From Styela clava (lineage: Eukaryota; Chordata; Ascidiacea; Stolidobranchia; Styelidae), in the NCBI RefSeq assembly GCF_964204865.1, contig NC_135260.1, forward strand, positions 8,928,001 to 8,992,000: DNA of 64,000 nucleotides. Direction: 5' to 3'. The position numbers were made by a program, and so were the translations under genes. Below the pieces are notes generated by a model. It was not told the DNA's origin. It saw only the letters and a program-made list of their open reading frames with translations, and did no database searches. Shown here piece by piece: positions 1 through 21,324 of the stretch; the stretch's first letter is position 1; each line of letters begins with the position of its first letter.

Positions 1-115
1 TCCGTGGTCCATATTTTTCTGTCCCATCCCATGGCAATTTAAGCCTGTCCCATCCCATCCCATGGGATTAAGATTGGAATACAATTCAATAAAAATTGTT
101 TAGGTTTCCCATGGA
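1..115. repeat. Dispersed repeat copy at left edge
   Basis: The first ~110 bases, rich in the motif TCCCATCCCATGG, recur in inverted orientation at about 14490-14605. The shared order is a TTTTTCTG...CCCATCCCA block, then a GCAATTTA block, then CCTGTCCCAT, then CAATAAAAATT. This is interspersed repeat sequence, cut by the window edge. Its class is unknown. Confidence 0.55.
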
Positions 116-3100
116 CAATCCTGAAGATACGACCATGTCTTTGTTCGATCGCCACTTTTTGTAATCGAGAAATTTTATATTTCATGACGACTTAAAAATT
201 TTACCAATCGTATTTGGAATAATTTAAGCGATTGCACAGAATATATCTCTTGTAAATTTGAATGTGAAAATTCGAAAACAATTTCTATTTCCTCCTAGTT
301 CCTAAGTAATATTTGGTTTAAACCTAAATCTTCTTTATCTGCACCGAGTTGTAATGTCAAAATAATCGAATGAACTGGGGTAAAATTGTAGAACCAAATT
401 CTTCGAATTGCATGAACCATTGTTATACAAGAATTCGTCATAATTTTTTCCCAATAAATATAAGTTGCTATACAAACACATTATCGATTGCACAATCGTG
501 ATCATCCCTGCTATTACTAGTTATATAATAAAAAATTTAAAGTAATGCTTGCGCGATTACAGTTTAATTGTACTTCCATTCACTATTTTAAGAAATAATC
601 GAAGTCAATTATATTGAAGCGAAGTATCGTAGACGTAAATGTTGCGAGTATTGCTGATATTAATTTCAATCAATACGCATTTACGAAGAAACTATCCATG
701 CGATACATTCTCGAGAAAAGATTGTAAAAAACACGCCAACTTACGCCATCTACCGAGTTGAATACTGCTGTCCTCAGTTCGGGGGGAGAAGTCGTAATTT
801 TACGTTCCCAAGCTGCCAGGAGTTAGTTTCGGAATTTCAGACAAGGCTGAATCATACAATCGGTTTTTATCAAGTAGGGGTCAAGTCAACAGATCTTTGA
901 CTGTTTAGAAAAAATTAACCGCGTTGTAAATAGACACCAGTTAGTTGTGTAGGGCACAAATCAATCAATCAATTTTATTTTGGTCACTCTGGAATAAAAA
1001 ACAACAACAAACAGACAAACAAAATGCAGTGGACCTGGGGGACGGAAAGACACGCTATAAAATCGGGCAATACCTTTTAAATCAATTTGGGATGTGAGAC
1101 ACTGATCCAAATAAGATCATGGCAACACCACGAAACAATATACCCATCGTGCTTAATCTATTTTGAGCAAGTGCGTATTGGTGTGTTTTTCCGAATTGAC
1201 TAAATACAATTAGTTAATATGGTGTTTTTGCCTAAGTCTCTGATGGCTCCAGAAATGTTTTACACTTCAATATTTTTACTGAATAATTGCTAATTGCTTA
1301 AGATATTAACAAATAAGGTCTAAACTAAGAACGCCCCTAGAATACAGACAACAACAAATTTTGTTTTGGAAAACACCTTTCAATCTTCGCGCCCGCATTT
1401 GAGAGATTGGGAATTCGGTACTTTCTCAAAATTCCTGCAATTTTTAAATGTTCAAATTGTTTTGTTGTTATTCTTCGGTAAAAATTCCCGTAACCTCAAC
1501 TTTGATAACTTTGAAAATAACCGCTGCCGTTGTTTACACTTTCAATTTCAAAGCATAAATACGGGGTATAGGACGTAATCAGTGATTCAAAAATAAGTTC
1601 AGATTCGAGGGAAACGACGTAAGAAGACGAAAACAATAGTGTAGAATTACTACCGTAGTAACTCAGAAGCAGAAATAATAGTTAGATATGGGCTGTTTGA
1701 GTTTGAAGAATTGAAATTTTCAATTGAAATAAATTTATTAGGTTTCGTTTGCAGTACCTTGTTATTATACAATGCCAGTGGTTTTTTTTTGCGACAGGCG
1801 TGAAACGAGGCAACCATGACAAGTATCAACGATTTATCTGTTACTCAGATTTGGCCGTTACAGAAAGTGATTTGATTGCATAATTCCAAATCTTGATGTA
1901 ATTTTAAATCTTAACATTTTATTAAAAGATCGAACCTATTTTGAAATTGGTGTCTGTTGATAACTTCTATATCCTTAGTTTACAAAAATTATGGATTGAT
2001 TTGCAAACAAAAATGCCCTCCAGTTTGATCGATTTGAACATAGCGTATAAACCAAACTATGTTTTGTCCCCAGAGCACACCAAGGAGTTCTTTATCGAAC
2101 CTATTTTGGAATGAAATCATCTATTGTTCAAATTTACCGTTATGTTTGCGATTCTTCAAAGCGACAACCATGTTCTTTCAATGTTTGATTTCGACTGTGA
2201 TAAAGTTACATACAATGCAAGAAATATTATTTTTGAATGTAAAATTCTTTTCATCATCATCATGGAAAATACCGCTTCGATATAAATAAGAATCATTTAG
2301 AAACCCCTTTCACAAGGTAAGTTTTACTGTACAGCACTAGCGATTCAAAAGGAATGTACGGGACACGCTTCATCGCAGATTATAATCTTACTATTGTGCC
2401 TGTAGATTTCTAACAATATGAACGAAACGATAGTAGTTGATTATCTAAATTAGTTTGAGAAAAATCTCGGCTTCTGAAAGTTCGTTCGTAGTCAATTTTA
2501 GTAACGAACAGTGAATTTAATTATTCTAATTTTTGATGATATTTGTGCTTAATGAATTTAACAGTATAAAGAAGGTTTGCGTGACTGACGATTTTGAAAA
2601 TAACGCATAATCTAACTGCATTTTGATCCTTTGTGACGATTGTTTGCCGAAGAATTACGAAATGAGTAGTATTGCATAGTTGAATGTAAAACTTGCAGTT
2701 CTGAAACTTTAGGAAAACTAGTATGGAACAATAATGACGAAATAAAAGTTACATATCTAAAAATTGGAAAGTGTCGAAGCTAATCTCATCTTTCTTTCTG
2801 CATTATTGAGTTTCCCCCAAATTCTTTGAAAAATGTTATGCGCTATGTCTATTTCCAACGTTGATAACATATGAGAATAGGATTTCAAATTTACCACGAA
2901 AAAAGGTTGCACATGGTTGCTACTACGGAATAGTCACAGTTAAGATCAAAGTTTTTTAGTAAAATAAAGCTCGCACTTTGCTGAATATGTTTTACTCAGC
3001 GTTTTCTAGCCTTTGCTGTGGTATTAAGCCCAATCTTTTGTGTGAAATGGAAGGTTTATTTTAGATCTATTGTGTATCGGACGTTGATTTATTATTCGAA

Positions 3101-6069
3101 TACCGATTAAATACCATTAGAAGGTCATCTATTCCTGCGGTATAAATAAAATATTACAATAGATAATATTTGGACAATATAGTATATTTTTATAACTGAA
3201 AATCTTTCTGTATTATTATCCTTCTAGAGCAATTTTGCTTCGAATTTTATGACAAAGTCAGTATGATATGCTTGTGCAACGCTTTTTTATTCCATTAGGA
3301 GCACTAGTAGTATGCACCCAAAGTAGTTATAGTAAATGCATTCAACGCATTTGGATAAATGTTGTATGCTTGCTCAACGTCGGCTGTAAAACCTGTGGTC
3401 TGCCGTAGTTGGATTGATTTCATAATGATTCAATTTTGAGTTTTCAGTGATATATGAATTATGAATACATGTTAATACATTGAACCTTTAAAATAAATGT
3501 GCCCTTGATCATTGAGTGTTGAATCGATTGATTGTACTAAACCGGTTTATATCTTGATTTTATATGTGAAGAGGCAACTCATATGTTCAATTAACTTTCA
3601 CGTTATTGGGTGAGTGAAGGCACATTTTTCGGGCTGAATATTCCTAACATATTGAAAATAGGTGTGGTATTTGCGTCATCAAATTAATTATTATTTATTG
3701 TGTCGCCTTATCGACCACGAAACAAAATGTTACCGGAATTTTGAAGGTCGAAGTAAATTGAAAATTAAAATACATAAATCTGGCAACGGCAAATAATCAC
3801 AGCCCGCAAATCACTTTGTTGTCCAAGGATGTATTGATTTTTTTTGTGAATATATTGCTTTCTTCGGCTTGTAACGTTTCTTTGAAGAACCTGACGTAAA
3901 AGTTCGCAGTGCCCACCGATTTTTAGACAGAAAATTGATCATTGACCCATGCCCTGACGTGAGGTGAATCACTAATTTTATGGATGCTTGATCGTAGACT
4001 CAACGTTGTGACATATTTAGCTTTCCTAAATCTGATTGAACTGAACCACTATTTATCTTTGATTCGTGTTTGATCTGTATAACCTTCTTCAGGACACACT
4101 CTATATATATAAATTATTTGTTTTCGATAACACATCAAAACGTATTATGTTTGATGGCCTCTTCAGTTACGCGTTTTCGTACAAGAAGGAGCTTTTAAAC
4201 GATCTGTAATGGTTTCTATACCTATACAAAATACCAGAGTACAATGATTGAAGTGTTTATCAATTATCGAGAGCAAATGAGAAAGAGAGCAAATTTAGCT
4301 ATAATATTGTATTATGTAAAGTGAAAGGCATATTTATTGTTAAAATTATTTTGAGAAAGTCTAAAAAACTTTCAATGTCAGAAGTGCTTTGTTTTTTATC
4401 GCACCTTATAAAATAATATTATTGTTTACTTTAGATTACACACTTTGTTGAATTTTATTCTCCAGTGGTTGTCGTTCCGCACGAATTTATCTGTTTTGTG
4501 TTTTGCTCTCCTTCAGTCAGTTTAAAGTAATTTTTATCAATGTTTTAATGATATTTAGAAAAGCTCTCATTTCTTTATCCAAATTTCGGTCCCAGATGTA
4601 AACAAATAACATGACGGATATACCATAGCATGAGTCACCACGAGTCAATGATTTCAATGTTTAAATTGAGAGAAATAATTTGAATATAGTCTTCGAGTTC
4701 GGATTAGAGAAAGCTAATAAACAGAGCATTCTCCGAAATATAACACATTAATTATGGGGAATAATATCAGGTTATGGAATAAGTGTTGGAAATAGGCTAT
4801 TCGCAGAAAACTTTAGTGAATAAAATGATTATGATTGTAAGACTAGTAAATAGTAAATCGATTATTTGGAGGAAAAATATTTATGAATAAGTAATTTTTG
4901 AAATTGCTTTACACTCCCACTAATGCGTAGCGTGTTTATATGTTTTTAACTGGAATCGTACCGGATATTTTACAAATCTTATTTTACTCTCTTGTTGCGA
5001 CTGCAACATGGCTAGGCTACATAAAATTGAAAAAAAAGAGTTATTTAATATACGTTTGCTCATAGTAAAGCTGAAAGTTGTCGTCTCAATTAATTAAATT
5101 AATTTTATTACAGGCACTTACTCAGTTGATAGTTTTCACGCCGCGTCTTTAAAAGTAATTCATATCAATTGTTGCAGAATAAATCCCAAGTTTCAGGTCA
5201 GTTATAATTTTGTCAGCATATTTTCCTACAATATGTTTCAAATTATATTGAACGGAACATAGCTTGTTCAGTGACACCATGCTAATGTCAAAGCTTTTTT
5301 CAAATATAACTCGAATGTCAGTGAAAATATCGCGCCATATGCAAACCAACAATGACACAATCCCATGGGGAATAGGGTGATCTATTTTGAGGTTTTTGCT
5401 CTTTGAATCATGTTTCTGTGTGTTGTAATGATCACATAATGATGATTTCATGAAATTCGCTGGAATTATTAAATACACAGGCTAACAAATTTTATGCAGT
5501 TATAGAGTTGAGGAGAGGTGTGACGAAGTGAATGCTTTTAAAGAATATAGTTTGAGTGTGACAAAATTGTATCATCGTATTATATTTATCTGTTTAGTTT
5601 AGACAGAGTATTGAAATAAAATAAGTATGTATAAAACTTATGTTTTGTATTCTGTGTTAGCAGCAAACTAAACGTTTATCGGTCGTTCGTATTCATCGTA
5701 AATTCATATATTCACATGAGTTCACATGGGTTCAACAGCATTATGACATCAGAACACTAATTTTGGCACTCTTAATAGCGATAATGTATTGGAAATGTGG
5801 ATGAATATTTAATGGATCCTGCAAATAATGAACTCACAACCATGTGATGGGATTAGGCTTTTTCGGGTCATTTGAAATATACCAATCGATAAGCGATCTA
5901 AGTTATTTTGATAAAGACCAATTTAATATCATATTTATATCCAGACTAATTGTGGTGCAGGGTTAGAGTACTAAACTCATTCAGATTATCTTAAGTTGAC
6001 ATTTTTTTCTTCCATAATACAGGAGGCAGTTAGCAAAAATAACTAGATATGATTAAAAACTCGTTTCAG
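116..6069. other. No supportable gene; upstream or intronic DNA
   Basis: AT-rich sequence with only short chance ORFs. It should contain, or lie downstream of, the missing first exon(s) of the synaptotagmin-like gene. I looked for an exon encoding a hydrophobic anchor ending in phase 0 before a GT donor and did not find a convincing one. Confidence 0.4.
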
Positions 6070-15374
<9,305 letters not shown>

Positions 15375-16511
15375 ATACTGCGAGGACAACTAGAATCTCC
15401 CGAGACACTCTGTAATGCGGTTCTGGAAAGCCAAAACAATCCTTTTACTATTTACACTCGCCTGCTCACCAAATGCATTTTGATTTTACTTGAATTCTGA
15501 TTATATGTGGTTACTATATCGAAGGAATTTAAAAGAATGTAAATATGATAGTTGCGTTGAATTCAATGCAAACTGAGCTTAACTAATTTCTGCCCTTATT
15601 GGCAATTAGTAGCAGAAGTATTTATGTATTTCGAGACTAATGTTTTCCGCAAATACTTAAAATATTTGAAAACTGAAGAATGTTTTGCCAATGGAAAAAT
15701 ACAAAATTAGAACATAGATGAGGGCAAAGGTGCAATTCTATATATATTTTCATTTTAAAATGCTAATAAAAAAGTGAAGTCCTTGATAATTTTATTTACC
15801 GCTCTGCAATCGTATTATTTCAATTTCTTTTTTCAGTTGGAAATTGAAAAAAAATTACTTCTTCAAACAAAAGTGAATGGCGGTAATTATAATTTAGCTG
15901 GTAGATAATTGTTAGTGATTACATACAAAATATGACACCCATAACTTTATCACAAATTAATTACATCTATCTTAATGACTTTGAAACTATCTTCCAGTAC
16001 ATAGCATAGATCTTCTATATATTTTGTATACAGGAGCTCCTTATCTCTTTAGTAGAGTGAAATGCTTTATGTGTGTGTCAGATAATTGGCTTTCATCTTG
16101 TTGACTATTTTTAACAAACATCGCCTTGATTTTTTTCAATAAATAAAATATGAAAAAATAAATTTGAATTAAAAAATCACAATATCGAGTAATATAAACT
16201 AATACTAGAAAAAACAGATGTGAAGAACAATGAATAAAAGCAACAAGATGGAGTTACCAATGTAAAATTCAGTCATAGCAGTAGTTACTCAGACTGAAAA
16301 AAGCCGATTGTCGCTCTGACAAGAAGGATTCTCTTGGAAATTTAGTAACATAAGTATGTTTTGTATATGGGTAAACAAAATTCCCATTTGAAATTCCCAA
16401 ATTTCAAATGGGAAATATTTCGTCCAATACTTACCAACTCAAGAATTCTATCTATAAGTTAGAATCCACTTCGCGTTTGACAAGGGTACGTGATTTGAAA
16501 AAAGTAAAATA
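15375..16511. other. Convergent 3' region between two genes
   Basis: Non-coding. An AATAAA at 15765-15770 could serve the synaptotagmin-like transcript, about 390 bp after its stop. The receptor gene ends here from the opposite strand. No other feature was seen. Confidence 0.5.
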
Positions 16512-19500
16512 TCACGTATCAGCTGTGCTATTGGGTAAACTAGCATTCGATGCATCAGGCAATGAATTGGTGGACGACTCGCTTCTCAAAGATTTAATCT
16601 CATCGTCGGGATCCACAGTTGGTAGTGCGAAAGCATTGTTGATGAATTCACTGGGCCCGGATTTCTCCGTCAAAGGTTCACTCCTACGTCGTATGTCGGA
16701 TATTCGTAATATCAAATCATCATAAGAAAAAGATGAAGAACTGCGATCCCGACCCAACGACGAATGTTTATCGCCAACAACTCCAACTTCGTCCCCCGAA
16801 ATTGCTGACGGTGGTTCTACAGATTTGTGGGAAGAAACATTGCACACAGTACGGGGAGGGAAATTTGTTCGTGTCAGTTCTGCACCGCTTACAGTATTTT
16901 TTCGTGATTTGCAACAAGTTTTTAACTTTTTAAATTTCAAAATTACGTGTTTTCTAATATTTTGGTGAAATAGGGCATACAAAATTGGATCGAGAGCAAC
17001 ATTTGAATGTCCCATTACTTGCAAATAGCCAGCCAGTATAGGGTTGATCTGCTGGCCGATAAAACATTGTAATATGAAATACGGCCCCCATGTTACGGCA
17101 AAGACAACAACGAGAACGACCAGAAAAACCACTAATCGCCGTCGTTGCTTGTAGGAACGGACTTCAGCACCCACAGGTTTGCGCTTCCACATGGCATAAC
17201 CAATTCGCGAATAGAAAAATGTTAATAGCGCCAACGGAATTATATACATCACCACAAGGACTGAGTAACTAAATACGAGTGCTTGAGATATATCCCATGT
17301 TTCATAACACATACGTTGCTTTATACTGAAGCAAATCATTTCTTCTGCTGTGCAGTTGTCGACTTCTTGCGTAGAGTTCCATCCGATCATGTAAGATAGT
17401 TCGTCGACTTCAGAAACGATTGGCAGTGGAATCTTTAAATATTTTATTGCGGTTACAGTTAGCAATTCATCAAAATTATTCCTTTATTAAAAGTAAGGAT
17501 TCAAAAAAATGCACTGATTAGAATTGTTTTGACACGTTGAAAAGCAATAAGCATCGTATCTATTTATTTTCCATTATTGTATGATATCAAATTCACACCT
17601 GAACTGCCGTGGAGGACTCAAAGTAAAGTTGAAAGATTTGAAAACTGATTTTTTTATGAGGAATGCCAGTAAAATTGTAAATTTAGATGTTGAATTTTGA
17701 AACAAAGGATCAATTATATAAAAATTCGAAATAGGAAAAGTACTAATTGAATCGATCAATAGGGCGACAACACTTACATAAGAATTTAATCTTGCGACAA
17801 AATCGCCAGTAAATTTTTTTTTAATATTTCAAGTTTTTTGCGAATCAATACAGTCAATTCAAGCGTTTAGAAATGATTATTTTACTGCTAATTTGAGATC
17901 AATGCGGGTGTCTCAGAAGTTGGGTTGTCCCACAGCGCTTCAACCGCTGAAAATGAAAGTCCGTCAGTACACAACTGAGGCTGTGGTACATCTGTAAATG
18001 GGAATTTTGAGGTACCAGAACCGTACTGGCATTTACCTCTTCATAAATTCACTCTCTATAGTCCGATGAACTGGAATGTCCCAAATGTACCCAACAATTA
18101 TTGTAAATTGCCTCTTTACAGGGTATACCAATAAAAATTACATACTTGAAAGCAGGCAGACAAAGTCCAAATTAAAGCTACAGACAGGGCAACTCTGCAG
18201 GAAGTCTTGATAATGGCATCATGAAATGGATGAACAATTGCGTAAAATCTTTCCACCGAAATTAGGACCAGAGCATAAATGCCACTCATCACAGCAGTAC
18301 CTGAAAGGTCGAATGAACTTTGTTGTGGCAACGTCAAATATATGATGCCAGATTCTAAATTTTTTCTTGGCATGACATACGAAGATTTTAATATTGACTA
18401 AAAAAAAATTCAGTCTGGAGTGTAGTAGTCTCTCGGGAAATTTTGTGTTCCCAACTGTTGCTTTTAATAAAAGTATTAGCAGTCAACTGTACATACATAT
18501 TATAACATATCGATTTAGTTTCAAATATTTAAATTACGCCATTCTATTTGTTTCAAATATATACAGACATGATATACGGGACATTACTGTGCAAGTATCG
18601 TGGCCGATCGTACCATATATGCATTGGGAAAGAAACCTATTGGCATCATGTGGACTTTGTATGGTCGGCTCATGGTAAACTTAAGGATTTAATCTCGTAA
18701 TAATGGCATTTGACGTCATTATAAACCACAAAACAATGTTGCACGTTTACAAATGTCGTAAACCTGCCATAGTTAGGTATACACCTGTTTACACAGAGGT
18801 AGAAATGCTCTCTATGATTTCGTGATATCATATCGTTACATCTCAACTACATTTTACAGAAAAGTCTTGTATTCGTTAAGCAGATAATACGAACATAATA
18901 ATATCAAGTTGCAACATTCGTAACTGATACAGAACAACTTGGGTTTATTTCTGAATGGAATGCGCAGTCTTTTCACATATATATGTTTACGTGTGAGGAA
19001 ATTCATTCCGGGCTGCAAACGTTTTTGCCAAACCTAAAATACCAACCCAGTTCTGAGTTACGTTAGAATTTGAGCGTCGCTGAATCGAACGCCTGGATTG
19101 CATATCGCTTTTGCGGATTCCTGAACACAACATGCACACAAGGACCATGAACCATAAAGTCCAACTCAACTTTTACGCAAAATTCAAAATTTTTAAGCAA
19201 TAATATACATTGGCATTAAAAATCAAAATAAAAAATGTCAGCAATATTTATTCAGATAGTACAAAACTTGCTTTTGTGTGTCATTGCGCAACTGTTTAAT
19301 ATCAACAAGTAGTTTTAATACGCACAACGTATCTGATCGTATTGTCATTCGTCAGCTTATTCCTATTCTTCGACTTCATAATTTTCAATTTAGAAAAGAA
19401 AGATTTTCACAAATATGTTGTTCTTATTGCCGCCGCAATACGCATCGCCATTTGTCTTAGGATGGGAAACTTATCCCCATCGATATACTGACTGTAGAAT

Positions 19501-21324
19501 TCAAGTTTTCTAATTCTTCGAAACAAACATTTCAGTTCGGTTTTTGACTGGATCAGTTCAAGTTGCATGTATTCTGGGGCATCCTCTACTCAAATGTAAA
19601 ATAAACACATGAAATTTTAAAGAAGATTGTCGAATTTTTGTAATTTAGCGAATCTCTCTTTAAATGATTTCAACAACTTTGCGACTTCGTCGCAATATTT
19701 ATAAAAACTTGAAGTGGGCCGCACGAATTCTTTCCGTGGGCCGCATGCGGCACGCGAGCCGCTGGTTGGACATCCCTGGTCTAAACAACAGGGGTTTCAG
19801 GTTTAAGAAAGTTAAAAGCTCTAAGCCGGTTGTTCGGAACCGTTTTACACCGCGGATCAGTAAGGTTAATTTTGCTAAATCGTTGTTGCTAATGTTAGTC
19901 TTGTTTTTTAGGCAATTTTTTGTTGCAGAAATATTCCTTTCACTATGATCTTTTCGTTGTTCGCATATGTGATATAGTCAGCCGTGATACCGTCGAAGAT
20001 ATTATACCCAATAATCATTAAAGCCATTGGCATGTGTACTTCGCAAAGTGTTTCAGTGTTTTAGCAGTCCGTTACAGAACTTACTCAAGGGAGAAGGTTG
20101 CCAAGGGAGAAGGTTTTCATATTTCATACCGTACGAGCGGCTGCGCGAAGAACACGCTGAAGTTGGCGAAGTCAACAAATATAATTTTAATACCAGTTTT
20201 GTGGCAGGTAAACTATGAAATGACCTGCAAACAATGTAAAATTTATAGTGTTTAAATTGCGTTGTTTGTCCCTCTTTCGTTTAAAAACATTTTTCTGATT
20301 TCTGTCATTGGTTATATTGGGGATCTCAAAATAACGAACTTGCGCAATAACCCTGATTGATGCAAGGCAGTAAGCTTTAGTTTAAACTGAAACATGCACC
20401 TAATTTTTCAATATTTTCCCTTTTTATTTATAAAAATCATTATCTTTGGTTACAGGGGCAGGGGCATGTCTAGAGGGAGCCATAGGGGCAGCATGTTATA
20501 TGGGTGAATTTGTTACTCTGTTTAGTGATAAATTGACTTATTATTTGTTTATTCCCATGTATAACAAAATCTATGATTTGTTCAGCCCCCAAATAATTTT
20601 TGAAGTTAGGTATAAGGGGCATCATTATCAGAAACTCGCACCGGGCAGCAAAAAGAGAAAGCCGGTTACAGCTTAATAAATTTTCAATTGAAGTAGAACA
20701 TAATCAGTTCACGTACATTTTATTTTCTTAGGGTGGAATGTGTCGGTGGATTTGGGATAACAAAATCATATACTCGATACGATCATAAACCGTATAAAAA
20801 ATAAATTATGAAAATTTTTTTTACTTTTGCCGTCAGCAACAAAACTCATAATTCACTGTTGTTCATTCACGTTAATAAAAATAATAAAATCTGACAAAAA
20901 GAATTGGAGGACATCACTTACCTTGAATCACAGGTACCGCCTTACATGCTGCTTCTGAAGCTAAATATGAATACGATATGTTGAATAAGAATGTGAATGG
21001 CATTGCGATTGTCATCAACAAATCACTACATGCCAGAGCGACCAAAAGCAGATTGACTACGTTTTTAAGTTCATCCACCGTTAAAACGGTATATATCACC
21101 GTCAAATTCCCCAGAATCCCGATAGGTATGATGATACAATAGCATGCTATGATGCTGTATATATAGGCGTCAGTCTTATAGGAAAATGGAATATATTCGC
21201 ATGGTCCGTACTTTTCGTGATAAACTCCCTCGACTTCGCTCTCTGAGACGTTTAGTCTGTCAGCTTCTTGAGTCAGAAATTCGGAATTAAATATCCACTG
21301 GCATTCGGGATAATTCCGAGCCAT
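16512..21324 (-). CDS. Class A (rhodopsin-type) G-protein-coupled receptor, peptide-receptor-like
   Basis: Three exons on the minus strand, 20922-21324, 18146-18300 and 16512-17432, join in phase to 492 codons plus no gaps. Residues 1-50 are extracellular. TM1 has GN (N73), TM2 has LACSD (D101), and the TM3 cysteine is C127. The DRY position is ERF (151-153), exactly 25 residues after C127 as in the family. TM4 spans the exon 2/3 join, TM5 carries IIPL, TM6 has TWGPYF in place of the usual CWxP, and TM7 has DPILY in place of NPxxY. A tail of about 150 residues follows, rich in Ser and basic residues with a CC pair suitable for palmitoylation. The ERFxxIVHPF segment recalls RFamide/NPFF-type receptors, so a neuropeptide ligand is plausible, but I cannot assign one. 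The donors are GTAAGT and GTATGT. The third exon's acceptor follows a CTAAC branch-like site. Confidence 0.9.
19680..19783. mobile_element. Terminus of an hAT-like element
   Basis: GCCGCATGCGGCACGCGAGC followed by a GGTTGGACATCCCTG end; the reverse complement begins CAGGGATGTCCAACC, typical of hAT-like terminal repeats. The other terminus was not located, so only this end is supported. It lies in intron 1 of the receptor gene. Confidence 0.4.
20455..20676 (+). other. Orphan exon-like ORF inside receptor intron
   Basis: After a TTACAG acceptor-like site at 20450-20455, an open frame of 73 codons ends in two stop codons. It starts GAGACLEGAIGAAC, continues through YYLFIPMYNKIYDLFSP and ends in a basic tail, APGSKKRKPVTA. 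Two other short open stretches lie just upstream (19784-19948 and about 20027-20218). The composition looks protein-like, but I recognise no family. It could be the remnant of an inserted element or a nested gene on the strand opposite to the receptor. Confidence 0.25.

Noticed and set aside
16408..16725. 105-codon plus-strand ORF over the receptor's 3' end
   Set aside because: Antisense shadow of the Ser-rich receptor tail.
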